DNA from: Scleroderma bovista
Taxonomy: Eukaryota > Basidiomycota > Agaricomycetes > Boletales > Sclerodermataceae
Direction: 5' to 3'
Length of the DNA stretch: 64,000 nt
Assembly (NCBI GenBank): GCA_037178675.1
Contig: JAYMGJ010000305.1
Location: 41,908 to 105,907 of the forward strand
Shown here one piece after another: positions 11,365 through 22,221 of the stretch (position 1 is the first letter of the stretch; each line of letters starts with the position of its first letter). The notes under the pieces were generated by a model that ran no database searches, was not told the origin of the DNA, and saw only the letters and a list, made by a program, of their open reading frames with translations. The position numbers were made by a program, and so were the translations under genes.

Positions 11365-12141
11365 GAGTAATGTATGTAGTTGTGGTACTAAAATATTTGT
11401 ACAGTCTTGTTGGGTACACACGGAGGGGTGACTCGATTGCGTGTGTTAAACAGGTTGGCCCGATGATGACGAACGTGTCCTAGCAAAGTAGGGAAGTTAA
11501 TGTGATGCTTTGGTACTTCGGGTGGGGTACGGGGACATTGTTTTTGGAACGTGCTGGTGGCGCGGAGGAATTTTATTAGCGCTTCTACACCATCAGTATA
11601 ATGTTTCCAGACTGTACGGGACGCAAAATGGTGCGTTCATATGTCGCCAAGTAACGAGGGGCCTTCCCTTGAACGGATCAGGAGTCCCGGCTGTCCGTGC
11701 GATCGCGGATATGAAGGGGATTCGAGGAAAGATATGTAATCTTCATCTAGATGGGAGTCAGCAGTCAGTTGACCCGCCAACTTACGCCGCTAAAGCCACT
11801 GCACAAGATGTTCGGCAGACGAGTCGTTGTAAATGCCCATCACACGGAACGTCAGGGACTCTAGCGATTCCCAGTGGTATGCAGGGCATCAGGCGTTTCC
11901 ACTCCACGTAACGCATATTTGTGATCACGGATGATACAACCTCGGTGCACTTGATTTGTAAGGTACTAAAAGTTGGCGCATCCAACATGAGATATCGGAC
12001 ATTGCGAAACTTGGATTCGAATCTGTGGAAGATGGTGGATAGCCGGAGGGAACGATGACTAGGAATGAGTCTTTGAGTGTCATACTGAGGACTGAGGTAG
12101 CAAGGCAGTACTCCTCGACAGGGCCGACGGTGACTGAGCAA
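11365..12141 (-). pseudogene. F-box gene debris and a UPF3-like scrap
   Basis: From 11782 to 12141 the minus strand reads RFESKFRNVRYLMLDAPTF, almost the same as KFRNVPHLMLDAPSS at 13.4 kb, so it is a second broken copy of that F-box tail. At about 11715-11757 a stretch resembles the UPF3 exon encoding DEDYISFLEYL (compare 6207-6248). No intact gene is present. Confidence 0.4.
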
Positions 12142-13207
12142 AGAGGTGGGGACTCAACAACACAATGACGGCAGACATCGTTCAAGTTGCTTTTATGTAC
12201 TTCTGGTGCCGTGTCTTCCAAGCATCAAGGTGTTGCCGAATCGCAGGGCCGTTTTGCTACGTCTAAATTCTAATGCACAGGAAGTCAGTGAGTCGGCATG
12301 ATTCCATGTGGTTCACGGGTTTGATCATGGCCCGCTGCCTCTAGTAGTATTGCTGCACATCCATCTAGTCTCCCTAAGCCAGACTCTCTTCGTGTCACCA
12401 AGCTAGCAAGAAAGCGTATAATGCACTCATCGCTCAGCGTGAGATGTCATATGAGTTTGGCCAGCGACAGACCGTTGATGAGAACCACGAAGCTATCGAC
12501 GAACTCGTCATTTGCGCGAGGGAGCGGTCCAAGTTTGTGTCTATGAACGACCGATTACAAACTCGACGCGGGAAGGAAGGCTAGACCTGCTCCTGAATCG
12601 CAGAAGGCAGTGGACCAGACGATAAGTTGCAGTCGTATATGTAGTTCCGAGTCGATGGGCTCTGCGCGCCGGTGTGGGTGTTGGGCTATCCGTATGCGGC
12701 GTGTCAGTCCGAGCTTATCTATTTCTCCACCTAGCAGCTGGGGGGGTTAGTGCACAAATGTACATAGGATATAGCGAGTTTTGACCTCACACGAAGCACG
12801 AACATCGGAACTAGCATTAAAGGAAAAAAATATGGTTGATCGAGGTTCAGGCTCGGACATCGTATTGTATGCACCTTCTCGGGACGCGTGCAGTACTGAA
12901 CTTGCTTGCTTGATGGGTTTGATCAGAAAGAATATGCGACAAATCTGGTAGAACCTAGATCACGGGAGGTAAGTAAAGTCGTCAATTTCATCATAACAGC
13001 AATGCCGTACCAACTGAGGTTGGGAAGACGAGGATAGCGACAGGACCACTTCCGTCTTAACGAGACGCCTACGATATCCAGGATGCAAATAAGTCATAGA
13101 AGTCCGAAAATGAATAGGAATTCGAGCTATATTTGTCATGGTCATGTTCGTCGTCATCATGGCCAGACCCAAATATGCACTCAGCCAGTCTAACACATAA
13201 CATTGGT
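12142..13207. other. Intergenic, no gene recognised
   Basis: Short open frames only. Nothing here looks coding or repetitive to me. Confidence 0.4.
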
Positions 13208-14354
13208 CTACCCGCCAACTTTCGCTGACTCGTAGTACACGACCATCCCACGGAACGTCAGGGACCCCAGCGACTGGTCTGCAGCGCATGACCCATCCAG
13301 ATTCGTCCAGAAAAAAGTATCTGTTTCTACACTCTGCATCTTCCGTTTGAGATCACCGAGGATACAACCTCGGCAAGAAGACGGCGCATCCAACATGAGA
13401 TGTGGGACATTGCGGAACTTGGATTCGAATCCCTGGAAAACGGCGGATAGCTGGTGACAAGGAACGACGACGGTAAAGTACAAATACCGCCTTAATTAGT
13501 TCACCCGGTCATGTAGCCTTGAGTGTAAGCGACATCAAGAGATGCTGTCTGGTTGAAGGGACTGTCAAAACACACGAGCTCGAGCGTGGTCAATTTCTGA
13601 GCTGACAACAGGGACAGGAGTGTCAGCAATCCGAGGCATTGAGGAGAAATTTCAAAGGGAGATCTGTAATTGGTTGACCAGGGGAAGTCGTCCACAGGAA
13701 TGAGGGGACGGAGTTCCAGGCTTTGCAAAATGGGAGAACTTTCCGGCGTTAAGAAAGAGGGATACTGGATATATGCTGTTGCTATGATAGAAGTGCGAAT
13801 GAGAGAGGGTAACTTCAGGCCATTGATTTTGTCTAGGATGAGTTGCAAGCAATAGCGACTATTTGAGCGGAAATCGAGCGTACGAAAGCAATGCACATGA
13901 GGCATGATGACATCGAGCAAGGCAAAGAGCTGAGGGCGTGAATTCTGCCAAGGTTGAATGGTGATGTCCAGTAGACACTGGCGACTTCTTGCGGTGTGTA
14001 CCCTCACGAGGGACATATTTGCACGATCCGGGATGATGTCTATATTAATCAAGAAGGTCGGAGAGTAGAGGGTGACGTCCCTCCTCCCAAGTGTGCGACA
14101 CGCTTCCTAGCTCCCTTCTACGTGGATGGAATGGCAACGTAGTAGAAACTGAAAGCTTGAGCACATAAGAGAGGATCTCGAAGGGAAGGGCGCCGATGGG
14201 AGCTGGCTTAGTTTGTATGAAACTCTCGAACCTGGACTTGTGTACTTCGATCGCTACGCAAAACGCTAGAAAGCTGTTTCTTGAAATCACGTTCCTTCTT
14301 TTCTAGTCGTTTCAGCTCAGCTCGCACTTGAGTGAGTTCATGCTCGACCATCAT
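13208..14354 (-). pseudogene. Decayed F-box gene with N-terminal coiled coil
   Basis: Reading from 14354, MMVEHELTQVRAELKRLEKK is a coiled coil of the kind that precedes the F-box in many agaric proteins. The F-box follows as APIGALPFEILSYVLKLS and RRELGSVSHTWEEG. The frame breaks twice: between the coiled coil and the F-box (near 14240), and just after the F-box (near 14060), where DVTLYSP continues in another frame. The Leu-rich body then runs to about 13501. Further tail phrases such as KFRNVPHLMLDAPSS lie at 13208-13483. Two shifts in a single-exon body make this a pseudogene. It is opposite in strand to the two intact F-box genes and is more diverged from them than they are from each other. 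Confidence 0.7.
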
Positions 14355-14601
14355 CGTGTCTCACGCAGGTCAACGTCGTAGACAGTTCATGATCCGGGAA
14401 CCGGAACATTGGTCCAGGTTAGCTTTCCATGTGAAGATTAAATTCCCCGCTACCTTTTTGCAAACCCGTCTAGCTTTTCTCCTCGAGAGGATCGAAGTCT
14501 GCGCTGCTCGGGAATGGCCCCGGCCCCCAGTTCATACTTATAGGTTGTTGGTGCACTCACGTTTTGGCCCGATCCGCATGATCCGTGAACGCGGGTGACC
14601 A

Positions 14602-15169
14602 GGAGGTCATCAAGCTGCCTTGATTGATGGGAGTTTGGATAGCATACCCCTGTCGATTGTGTTATTCCTCGCATCAGCAGGCTTCTTCTTCTCAGTAGAC
14701 ACCTTCTGGAACGGTGCAACCAATGGCCTGCGATTCATTTCCTGTGCACCATCAAGGTCGGCTCACAAAGAGATGCATGGCAGGACTACGGACCAGCTTT
14801 ATCCTTGAATATATGCCCGTCGTACTCTCGACTGAACGTTACATCTCTTCATTCTTGAATGCAATATAAGCACGAGAGGGCACACTCTCCTTATGCATCT
14901 TACCCCCATAATACCTTCTATCAACACACCACACGGCGGAACGAGTAACAGAGAGTGACGCACACAGACCGATTCCTCAGCTTTCCTGAATGATACACCT
15001 TCCACGTCATCGTCTGTTCCGTGACCCACGCCTGCACGCTCTGCCCGAAGACGTCCTCGGGAAGGTTGGGCGGCAGACGGCTCTTGAAGCGCTCTGTGCC
15101 ATTGTTGGTGTGATTTACGGACGTGTGAGGCTTGCCTTTGTGCTTTGGCTGTTTTCACGAGCTGGTCAT
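14602..15169 (-). pseudogene. Partial duplicate of the UPF3 5' region
   Basis: This stretch is colinear with the first half of the UPF3 gene (about 6270-6865), including introns: the LPPNLPEDVF-type exon, the exon with SRAYIAFKNE and the exon with FAPFQKVPTEKKK. Relative to the parent it has deletions, for example part of the Asn/His-rich N-terminal linker and part of the third exon, where GNESQAIVEF is damaged. It stops where the parent's second half would begin. Because introns are kept it is a DNA-level duplication, not a retrocopy. It cannot make a complete UPF3. Confidence 0.75.
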
Positions 15170-15734
15170 CCGTACGCGCTGTGTTCACTGGTGTTCAATG
15201 TTCAACCCCAGTGAGAACTGGTTATCACCTGGTATGACGTGGTGTGACAAGATATGACTTCTACAAGAAAGTCAGATGTGGTCACATTGGATCACACAGG
15301 GTCGTACCATGAGACTGACGCAGTATGCTGGGGCACGACTCTGTATTACAATATATTACTTTTTTCGTATAATCATATCCGCGCACATCTTGTCATATCC
15401 CGGTGTGCCGCTGTGCACCTTGTGCATATGCCTACATATGCTCCTATATGACGTGATATTATGAAGTCACACATGGTCATATATGGTAATATTCAGTCAC
15501 ACTAGCATTTGCACTGCGCAGATATGCTCCAAAATGACCATATATTACAATATTCTAACATGTAGCGTATCTAGCAGGATGCGGGGTATGTGTACATGGG
15601 TGTATGCGGCCAATAATAACACGTTCGTCCGTTGTCGTTCCAAGAATGCGTGCCAAGGGGAGTGGACAGAGACAACACTGGGTGTCAGTATACTGATCAA
15701 TAAAGTAAAGAACTGTCCTGTAATTGCATCAACT
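15170..15734. other. AT-rich intergenic region with diffuse repeats
   Basis: Several related phrases recur (GTCATATATGGTAATATT, CATATATTACAATATTCT). They suggest an old degraded repeat or minisatellite. No gene is seen. Confidence 0.35.
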
Positions 15735-17915
15735 TCAATGCACGAAACGGATACCTAAAAGAATGCGGGTTCCATTGAAAATGAGAGCGTAATGATTGTC
15801 TAGTGGAGCTTTCCGGTCTCGATAACGACCTTGGACCAGCCATTTGCGTCGACCTGCTGACGAATGAGCACGTCTCTTGTACCGCTTTGTCACCCACCAG
15901 TTCCTTGGCTTCTTTGTCGTAAGCCTGGGATTTTATCTCATTAGTAACCTGGCGATAAGAATAGATGCGACGTACCTCGCGTTGAGCTGGCATCAGCGCC
16001 TTGTCATAGTAGGCCCGGAAGTCTTCTTTTTGTCCGTTCACATTCACTTGTTTCAGCCATCGTAGCATACAAAGATTCCTAATGAGCATGTTAGCAAGCG
16101 CATCAGTTATGATAAAATGTACTTACCGTCCGTTTTTGGTGCCCGATGGCCGCAATTTCGCCTTGGCCTTCACTGTTGTACTATTTGTAGCCGTTTCCGA
16201 TCCACCGGATCCATTGCTTGGTGTGTTTGTTGAATGCTCATCGGACAGCTGAGATGGCCCGGCAGGGCATGGCTTTGTGGGATCTGGAATGGGAGGCACA
16301 GCCGCCACCTTCACTTTTGATGCCGCGTTAGCCAATAAAACCCTAGGTTCAACGACAATCAGTGATGTGACTGTCAATCAGTCAGATACTTACATGGGAT
16401 CATATGATTTTGAGCTGTGAGTGCCGGGCACATTATTGACGACTGCCACATTTTCCTTGTTTGCGGAGTGCTCCGGTTGGCTTGTGCTAGCTTGTGTAGG
16501 CAGCGCCCCAAGCATGTTGCTTTCCACTGGGCGGTTGGCTGATTCTGTGCCGTCAATAGTGCGTGACTCTAAGTAAATGTTAGTTGTGTTGATAGGATAG
16601 TGGGATGCTTACTGAAGTTTTCTGAATCCTGTGATTGTTCTGTGGCGGCTGCCTCTTCAGTCGGCAGGAAATTGTCCACAGGTGTCTCTATAGGGGAATA
16701 AGCGAGATAATAAGATTAAAAAACACTCAAACCCGGAGTTGTCTCCTTTATGGTATCTGAACGACCAGATGGGCTGGATGACTGCCCATACCCGCGAGTG
16801 ATGCCCTCGTGAGCATCTGGCACATTCCCCACTGTGGTGGCTCGACCAGTCAGTAGGCAGGATTGCACAATATAACCTACCTTTGTGTTTCTTGCTTGAC
16901 GGCCCTGGGGTATCCGCGTGCCCCTTCCGCTTCTTAATAATGGGCTTATGGTCTTCGAGGTCCTTGTCCTCGTCAGACACTTCTTCCTTGACAGGGTTAC
17001 ACATGTGCTTCTTCAAGTTCCCATTGGCATCCAAATGGTGAAGGCACCAGGATGGGTATGAGTACGTGCAAAGATTTTCAAGCTTCCATCCATCCTCGGC
17101 AAGCTTGAAGATCAGGTAATTTTTCTCCATGATCGAACAAATGAATTGCCGGGCACTTGTACTAGCCTTGCCCCAGGTATCTGGAGCCATCTTGCGCTGA
17201 GCCAGTTCGGTCCATCCTGCTCGTAACACCTTCCGAATATTTGTGAGTTTGTCAGCCTCAGGGACTTCGCCGTTTTCCTTTTCAAGATATGCATACAGGC
17301 CACGTTTACTGCGCTGGGCTTCTGGGGAGTCCAACCAGTCATCATAGTCTTTTTTTGTCCAGAAATGGACATCTTTATGTGTCTCATGCATCGGAAGCCT
17401 CTCGTCCTTGTTCGTCTCTTGCAAAAAGAAGTCGACGTCCAGGATGTTTGGTGCAGATGGTGGTGATTTGACTGCACTAGTGAGTTGGTCGAAGAGGTTC
17501 CTACAATGCGCAAGTTAGCCATAGAAAATCTAGACATACATATACGAACTTAATGGTATCGCGCTCAACAGTCACTTGGACTAGATTGCGCTCAAGTGTG
17601 TTGCACCTATCTTGCAAGAATGTAAGGCGCGAGTCATGCATATATGCACCCTAAAACTGTGTTGGCCCGTCAGAGTAAATCAAATATACTTCTAATGACT
17701 TGATGGAGTACAGGTGGGCTGATCTGGGCCGAGTAGGAGAACCCAGCTGGGCCCTGCATGCCCATCAGCCCTGGCGCTTTGTTCGGTAAAGGCGACGCAA
17801 ACGAGTCATTGTCGTTGCACTCATTGCCTGATGGAAGGAGTGAGTCAGAACTGTGAGGAGAAAGAGGGGAGGTTGGGCTGAAATTGAACGAGTTGGCAGT
17901 GTTGATGGGAAACAT
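15735..17915 (-). CDS. Unrecognised multi-exon charged protein
   Basis: The start at 17915 reads MFPINTANSFNFSPTSPLSP (Ser/Pro-rich). A short coiled-coil exon follows (SRLTFLQDRCNTLERNLVQV). The core exon contains HFWTKKDYDDWLDSPEAQ, APDTWGKASTSARQFI and DGWKLENLCTYSYPSWCLHH, then acidic and Lys-rich linkers (EEVSDEDKDLEDHKP, IIKKRKG). Several exons of low complexity follow. The last exon appears to read RRKWLVQGRYRDRKAPLDNH and end at 15735. The W-x-E/DGWKLE core resembles a hypothetical protein family I associate with agaric genomes, but I cannot name a function. Exon borders in the C-terminal third are uncertain. It lies between the F-box/UPF3 duplication block and the repeats that start near 18.5 kb. 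Confidence 0.6.
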
Positions 17916-19063
17916 GATAAGGATGGTGGGGGAGGAAGCAAGAATTTGGCTAAGGTAAAATTCCCGTCCCTTTGATTACCTCACCATTAGTCTCGACTCT
18001 TAATTAAAAACACGCCCACTACCCTGTCGTAACATAACAAATATGTCAAGGCTGCCAACTGATTTACTTTTTGCTTCCGCCCCAACCATTACCATGGTTG
18101 AGAACGTGGTTCTCGTCGACATCGAAGGCCTTGTCTCTGATTGGGACGCGTTGTCACGCACCAAACAGGTTTGGTACAGTGAACATGGAAGATAACACCT
18201 ATATCGAATGATCCTTATGCGAAGGATAAGCACGACAGACCCTCATCGTAGCCATCTATTGCACAAGAAGACTATCCTGATGCGAGAGACGAATGCCAAT
18301 GCAGACAGTCATCTATCGCACGAGGACCGCCAAGAAGCAGAAGAAACTGAAGGAATAATGTCAATTGTGGTATGAGAAAGGAATGCACACGTCTGCAGTC
18401 CAACTCCCATACCAGAACAATCAAAGAAGCCGAAGAATTGATGGAGAAACGAAGGAGAAAGAGAAGAAATGATTTTTAGCGCCCAAATGTCATTTTTAGG
18501 CGCCCAGTGCCAGCATTCCGATATTTTGAATAGCTCTGTCGTTTCTGAAGCTATCAGGCACGTGACTATACCGTCAGAAAGCCTAGAGCGTGGTCTATCT
18601 GCCTGTCAAGTTCCGACGCAAATCCGTTCATTTCCCACGGAGATATTCCCCCCGCACTCCAGATGTTCGCTTCATCGCTCACTATGGAGTCCGTATTTTC
18701 TCTGGATCATTTCTCCGCTATTGCTGCAGATCTCCACTATGTCCTGCTCTTAGGACAGCCTCTCCCAGAGTTCCCATGCACTGCCTGGCACATATCTTCC
18801 CAGCCTGCTCCCTCAGTCCCTCTCGTTCTCGGTCAGCGCGTTCTCCTCGTCAGTCCTGCGTCAAGGACGTACTTTGGTCATCTTAGGTCTATTGTCAAGC
18901 TTGAGAAGTCTTCTCTGGTCGTCTCTGTGTCCCCTGAGCCCTCAGCCTATGGTCCCTTCCTCCCAGATACTTGCCATGTCCATCTTCCTCTGTCGTTTGT
19001 CTCGCTTCCCTGGATGCGTTGAATTCAATACTCTATCCGCTTCCCTACTTTCAGACGATGTCC
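17916..19063. other. Intergenic, then unique flank of the 19-kb repeat
   Basis: 17916-18460 has only short frames. From about 18470 the base composition (pyrimidine-rich, many TCTC and CCCT) becomes like that of the repeat at 19064-20248. So 18470-19063 is probably the rest of the same repeat, whose counterpart near 61.4 kb is cut by the copia insertion. Confidence 0.4.
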
Positions 19064-20248
19064 CCCAGCACCATGACAGTTATTCCCCCCACTTTATAGT
19101 GCTATTAGGAAGAAGAACCCTCTCTTGTTCTTTCCCAGAAGAGAGCTCGTCAAGGGAGCCCATGGTTGCGCTTCAGCGGCGCTAGAACACATGCACTATA
19201 CCTTAGTGTATGCTGACCCCCCAAAAGACCTCTGGACCCCTGGTACCCTTCTTGTGGCTGTTTTGTCTCAGATCAATCCCCCTATTAATCTCAGATCTTC
19301 CCCATTGTTGTCCCATCAAATTCCTGATGGTACACAGCCCCCCCATCAAACTTCTTAGGCTGTGCATCAATGACTCCTTCTGCTGTGCAGTGACTCATCC
19401 CTTGCTTACTGATGCTCTCTTGTCATCAGTATTACTCTATCCCTTTCGCATTTTTGGTATATTACTCAGCTGATGACTCACTCCCTTACCAATCAATCTT
19501 GTCATGCAGCTTACTCATTCCTTTACTCAGCAGCTTATTCATGCTTCCTATGCTTACTCATTCCTGCTTATCCCTTGCTTACTGATCGCTTACAAACCCC
19601 TTACAAAGCTCTTACCAATCCCTTACCAATCCTTGACAAATTCTGCTTACTCCCTTCTCTTTTTGTACTTTAATGCTGTGCCCCCCCATGTATTTAAACC
19701 CCTGGGCTCAGCCCAGTAAAAAGACCCAATTGCACAAAATTATCCCTCTCTCAGACTCTCTCAGTCAGTATCCCCTCAGCTCTTTGAGTCTTGTAGGCTT
19801 CAGTGAAGGTCTAAAGGCTCTAATATCTCAAGTTTATTCAGTCTATTCAAGTCCAAGTGTTTCTCTAGGCTCAAGCGGAGTCTAGCCAGTCAATCCTTCA
19901 TCTCTCATTGCTTCTGGACGTCAGGAGCCCCCTTGTCCCCTTGCTGCACCAATCTCCAGGTGTAGTATTACTGTTTCAACCTCAGTCAACCCAATCCCCG
20001 CTTTGACACTTCCTAGGCTTTAGGAAGAGTCCAGACCCCTATCCCCTTCGTCTTCTATTACTCCTGCATCCCAGGAGTATCCTGCATCACTGTCTGCATC
20101 ACCCTGTTGGTGTAGATCCCCTTTCCCCCTCCTCAGCATATCCTCTCTGGACACCACGGAGGTAAACCACCACTCGCACATTTTTGTAGTCCTTTGTTGG
20201 TGTTGTGTTTGGGTTATTACTCCGACCCAAATCCACACTTTGACTCAC
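19064..20248 (+). repeat. 1.18-kb dispersed repeat, LTR-like, copy 1
   Basis: It matches the reverse complement of 60237-61414 with few differences. It has a TATTTAAA box at about 19691 followed by a C/T-rich possible start region, and no coding capacity. That layout resembles an LTR or other promoter-bearing noncoding repeat. The exact boundaries and any target duplication could not be found. The right end stops about 85 bp before the KDZ-A terminus. Confidence 0.6.
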
Positions 20249-20334
20249 AGCGTACACATTCTCTCTCGACATCCCTTCACCAGGAAAAAAAGTAAGCATC
20301 ATTCAACTTGTAATCGAGTTTACTAGTCCACATA

Positions 20335-20406
20335 ATGCACCTACTTTGTCATGTGTAACATGGTCAGACGAGGGTGAAAATCAGCCGTGTGTCACGGGCC
20401 AGCGGA
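20335..20406 (+). repeat. KDZ terminus (A, left)
   Basis: About 70 bp are shared with 35632-35704 in the same inward orientation (GGTGAAAATC, GTGTCACGG, CCAGCGGA). Because A-left is the TET side and B-left is the gene-Z side, they are inverted repeats in element coordinates. A short hairpin (CATGT / ACATG) lies near the tip. Confidence 0.6.
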
Positions 20407-20639
20407 GGACAAGCCCAGCATTAACTATTATCATGTAACACGGGTGGGCTACACACACCAATATTGTCACCATGTGATTTCGGTGGGCTATGATGGTGTT
20501 TAAGGAGGTGTGATGGATGGGGATATAGTTGTTGTCACCATGTCATATGGGCCAGCCAGGATTTTACTCCAATGCACATTAATGGACCAGCCCAGGATTA
20601 CTGTAATGCAAAGGTAATGGGTTGGCTGGCAAAGACAAG

Positions 20640-22080
20640 TACCAATACATCTAGTAAGGGGTGATCCAACCAACCCTGCCAGGGCGTGTTCTACCGCGGA
20701 TGGGTTGAAGCAGGGGGACCTACCGCGGGTTTACAGGGGTGATCCAACCACCCTGCCAGGGCTTGTTCTACGGATGGATTGAAGCAGGGGGTCCTACCGC
20801 GGGCTGTCCTACCGCGGGTTGACAGGGGTGATCCAACCACCCTGCCAGGGCCTATTCTACCGCGGATGGATTGAAGCAGGTAGACCTACCGTGGGCTGTC
20901 CTACCATGGGTTGGCTCACTCCCTCCAGTCAACTAGTTTGACTACCATGGCTTTGACAACATCCAATGAACATTAATAGATTGACTGGAATGCAAAGGTA
21001 ATGGGTTGGCTAGAAAAGACCAGTACCAGTATGTCTAGGAAGGGGTGATCCACCCAACCCTGTCAAAGGTTGACCTACCATGGATCACAGAGGGTGACAA
21101 ACCATGGGTTGACTTATCAGGAATTGACTTACCGCAGGTTTACCTCCCGCGGGTTTCCTTACCACGGGTTGACTCAATACCTCTGTAAACCAGGTCGACT
21201 CCACTCCATGGCTTTCACTACCCATGTACATTAATAGATTCACTGAAATGCAAAGGTAATTGGTTGGCCATAGAAGACACTACCAGTACATCTAGTAAGT
21301 GGTGATCCAACCAACTCTGCCAAGGGCTGTCCTACCACGGATGGATTACAGGGGTTGACCTTACCACCTACCGCGGGTTCACTTACCGTGGGTCGGCTTG
21401 ATACTTTCAGTCAACCCGGTCTCCATGGCTTTCACTACCAATGTACATTAATAGATTCACTAGGTAATTGGTTGGCTAGAGAAGACAAGTAACAGTACAT
21501 ATAGTAACGGGTGATCCAACCAAACCTGTCAAGGGCTATCCTACCGGGTGGACAGGGGGTGACATACCGCGGTTAACATACCGTGGGTTAACTTACTAGG
21601 TTGAGGCCACCAGGTTGACCACCATGACTTCACTACCAATGCGCATTAATTGATTTACCGGAATGCAAAGGTAATGTGTGGGCTAGCAGTACTGGCTCTA
21701 CTACCACGGATGGATTACAGCCGGTTGGATATTTACCGAGTGATCTACTGCAGGAGAAGTACCAGTACATACAATAAGGGGTGATTCAACCACTCTGTCA
21801 GCAGCACTGGCTTCACTACCACGGGTTTACTGCCTCCTGTTGGTTGACCACCAACCACTATGGATTCCAACAGAGATGGAAAACCTACTTGGCCTTTACT
21901 CTCAGTAGTTGACAAGAAATTCCTTTATCAATGCCACCACAGGAAGACCGCGGGCAACCAGGAGTGGTTGAACGTCAGGCATTTGGCTATCTCAATTGAT
22001 CACAACAAAATACTACCACAAGTTTATCACCACTAGTTGGCTATTCAGTTCCAGAACTATGGATTACCCGCGGGTGGAAT
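20640..22080. repeat. Subterminal ACCGCGG array of KDZ-A
   Basis: It has imperfect repeats built of CTACCGCGGGTTGAC-like units and GGGGTGATCCAACCACCCTG-like units, plus repeated AATGCAAAGGTAATGGGTTG. Many CCGCGG cores are changed to CCGTGG, CCACGG or CCATGG. No coding frame is seen. I infer a transposase-binding or chromatin-marking subterminal region. Confidence 0.75.
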
Positions 22081-22221
22081 AAAGGCAGGCTTAGTGGGCC
22101 CATGTTCCATAGTAGCACACAAATATGTGTGCCAATGAGCTCCACGTGAGCGCATATATTATTCCATCATCCTTCTTATAGGGGGATGGTGATATTACAC
22201 CACCCCATGTAAAATGGATGG

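Noticed and set aside
18042..18195. Small gene reading toward the right
   Set aside because: A short open stretch without supporting splice sites, domain or a second copy.
19473..19885. Coding gene in the 19-kb repeat
   Set aside because: Frames are pyrimidine-rich, lack domains and are not kept between the two inverted copies.
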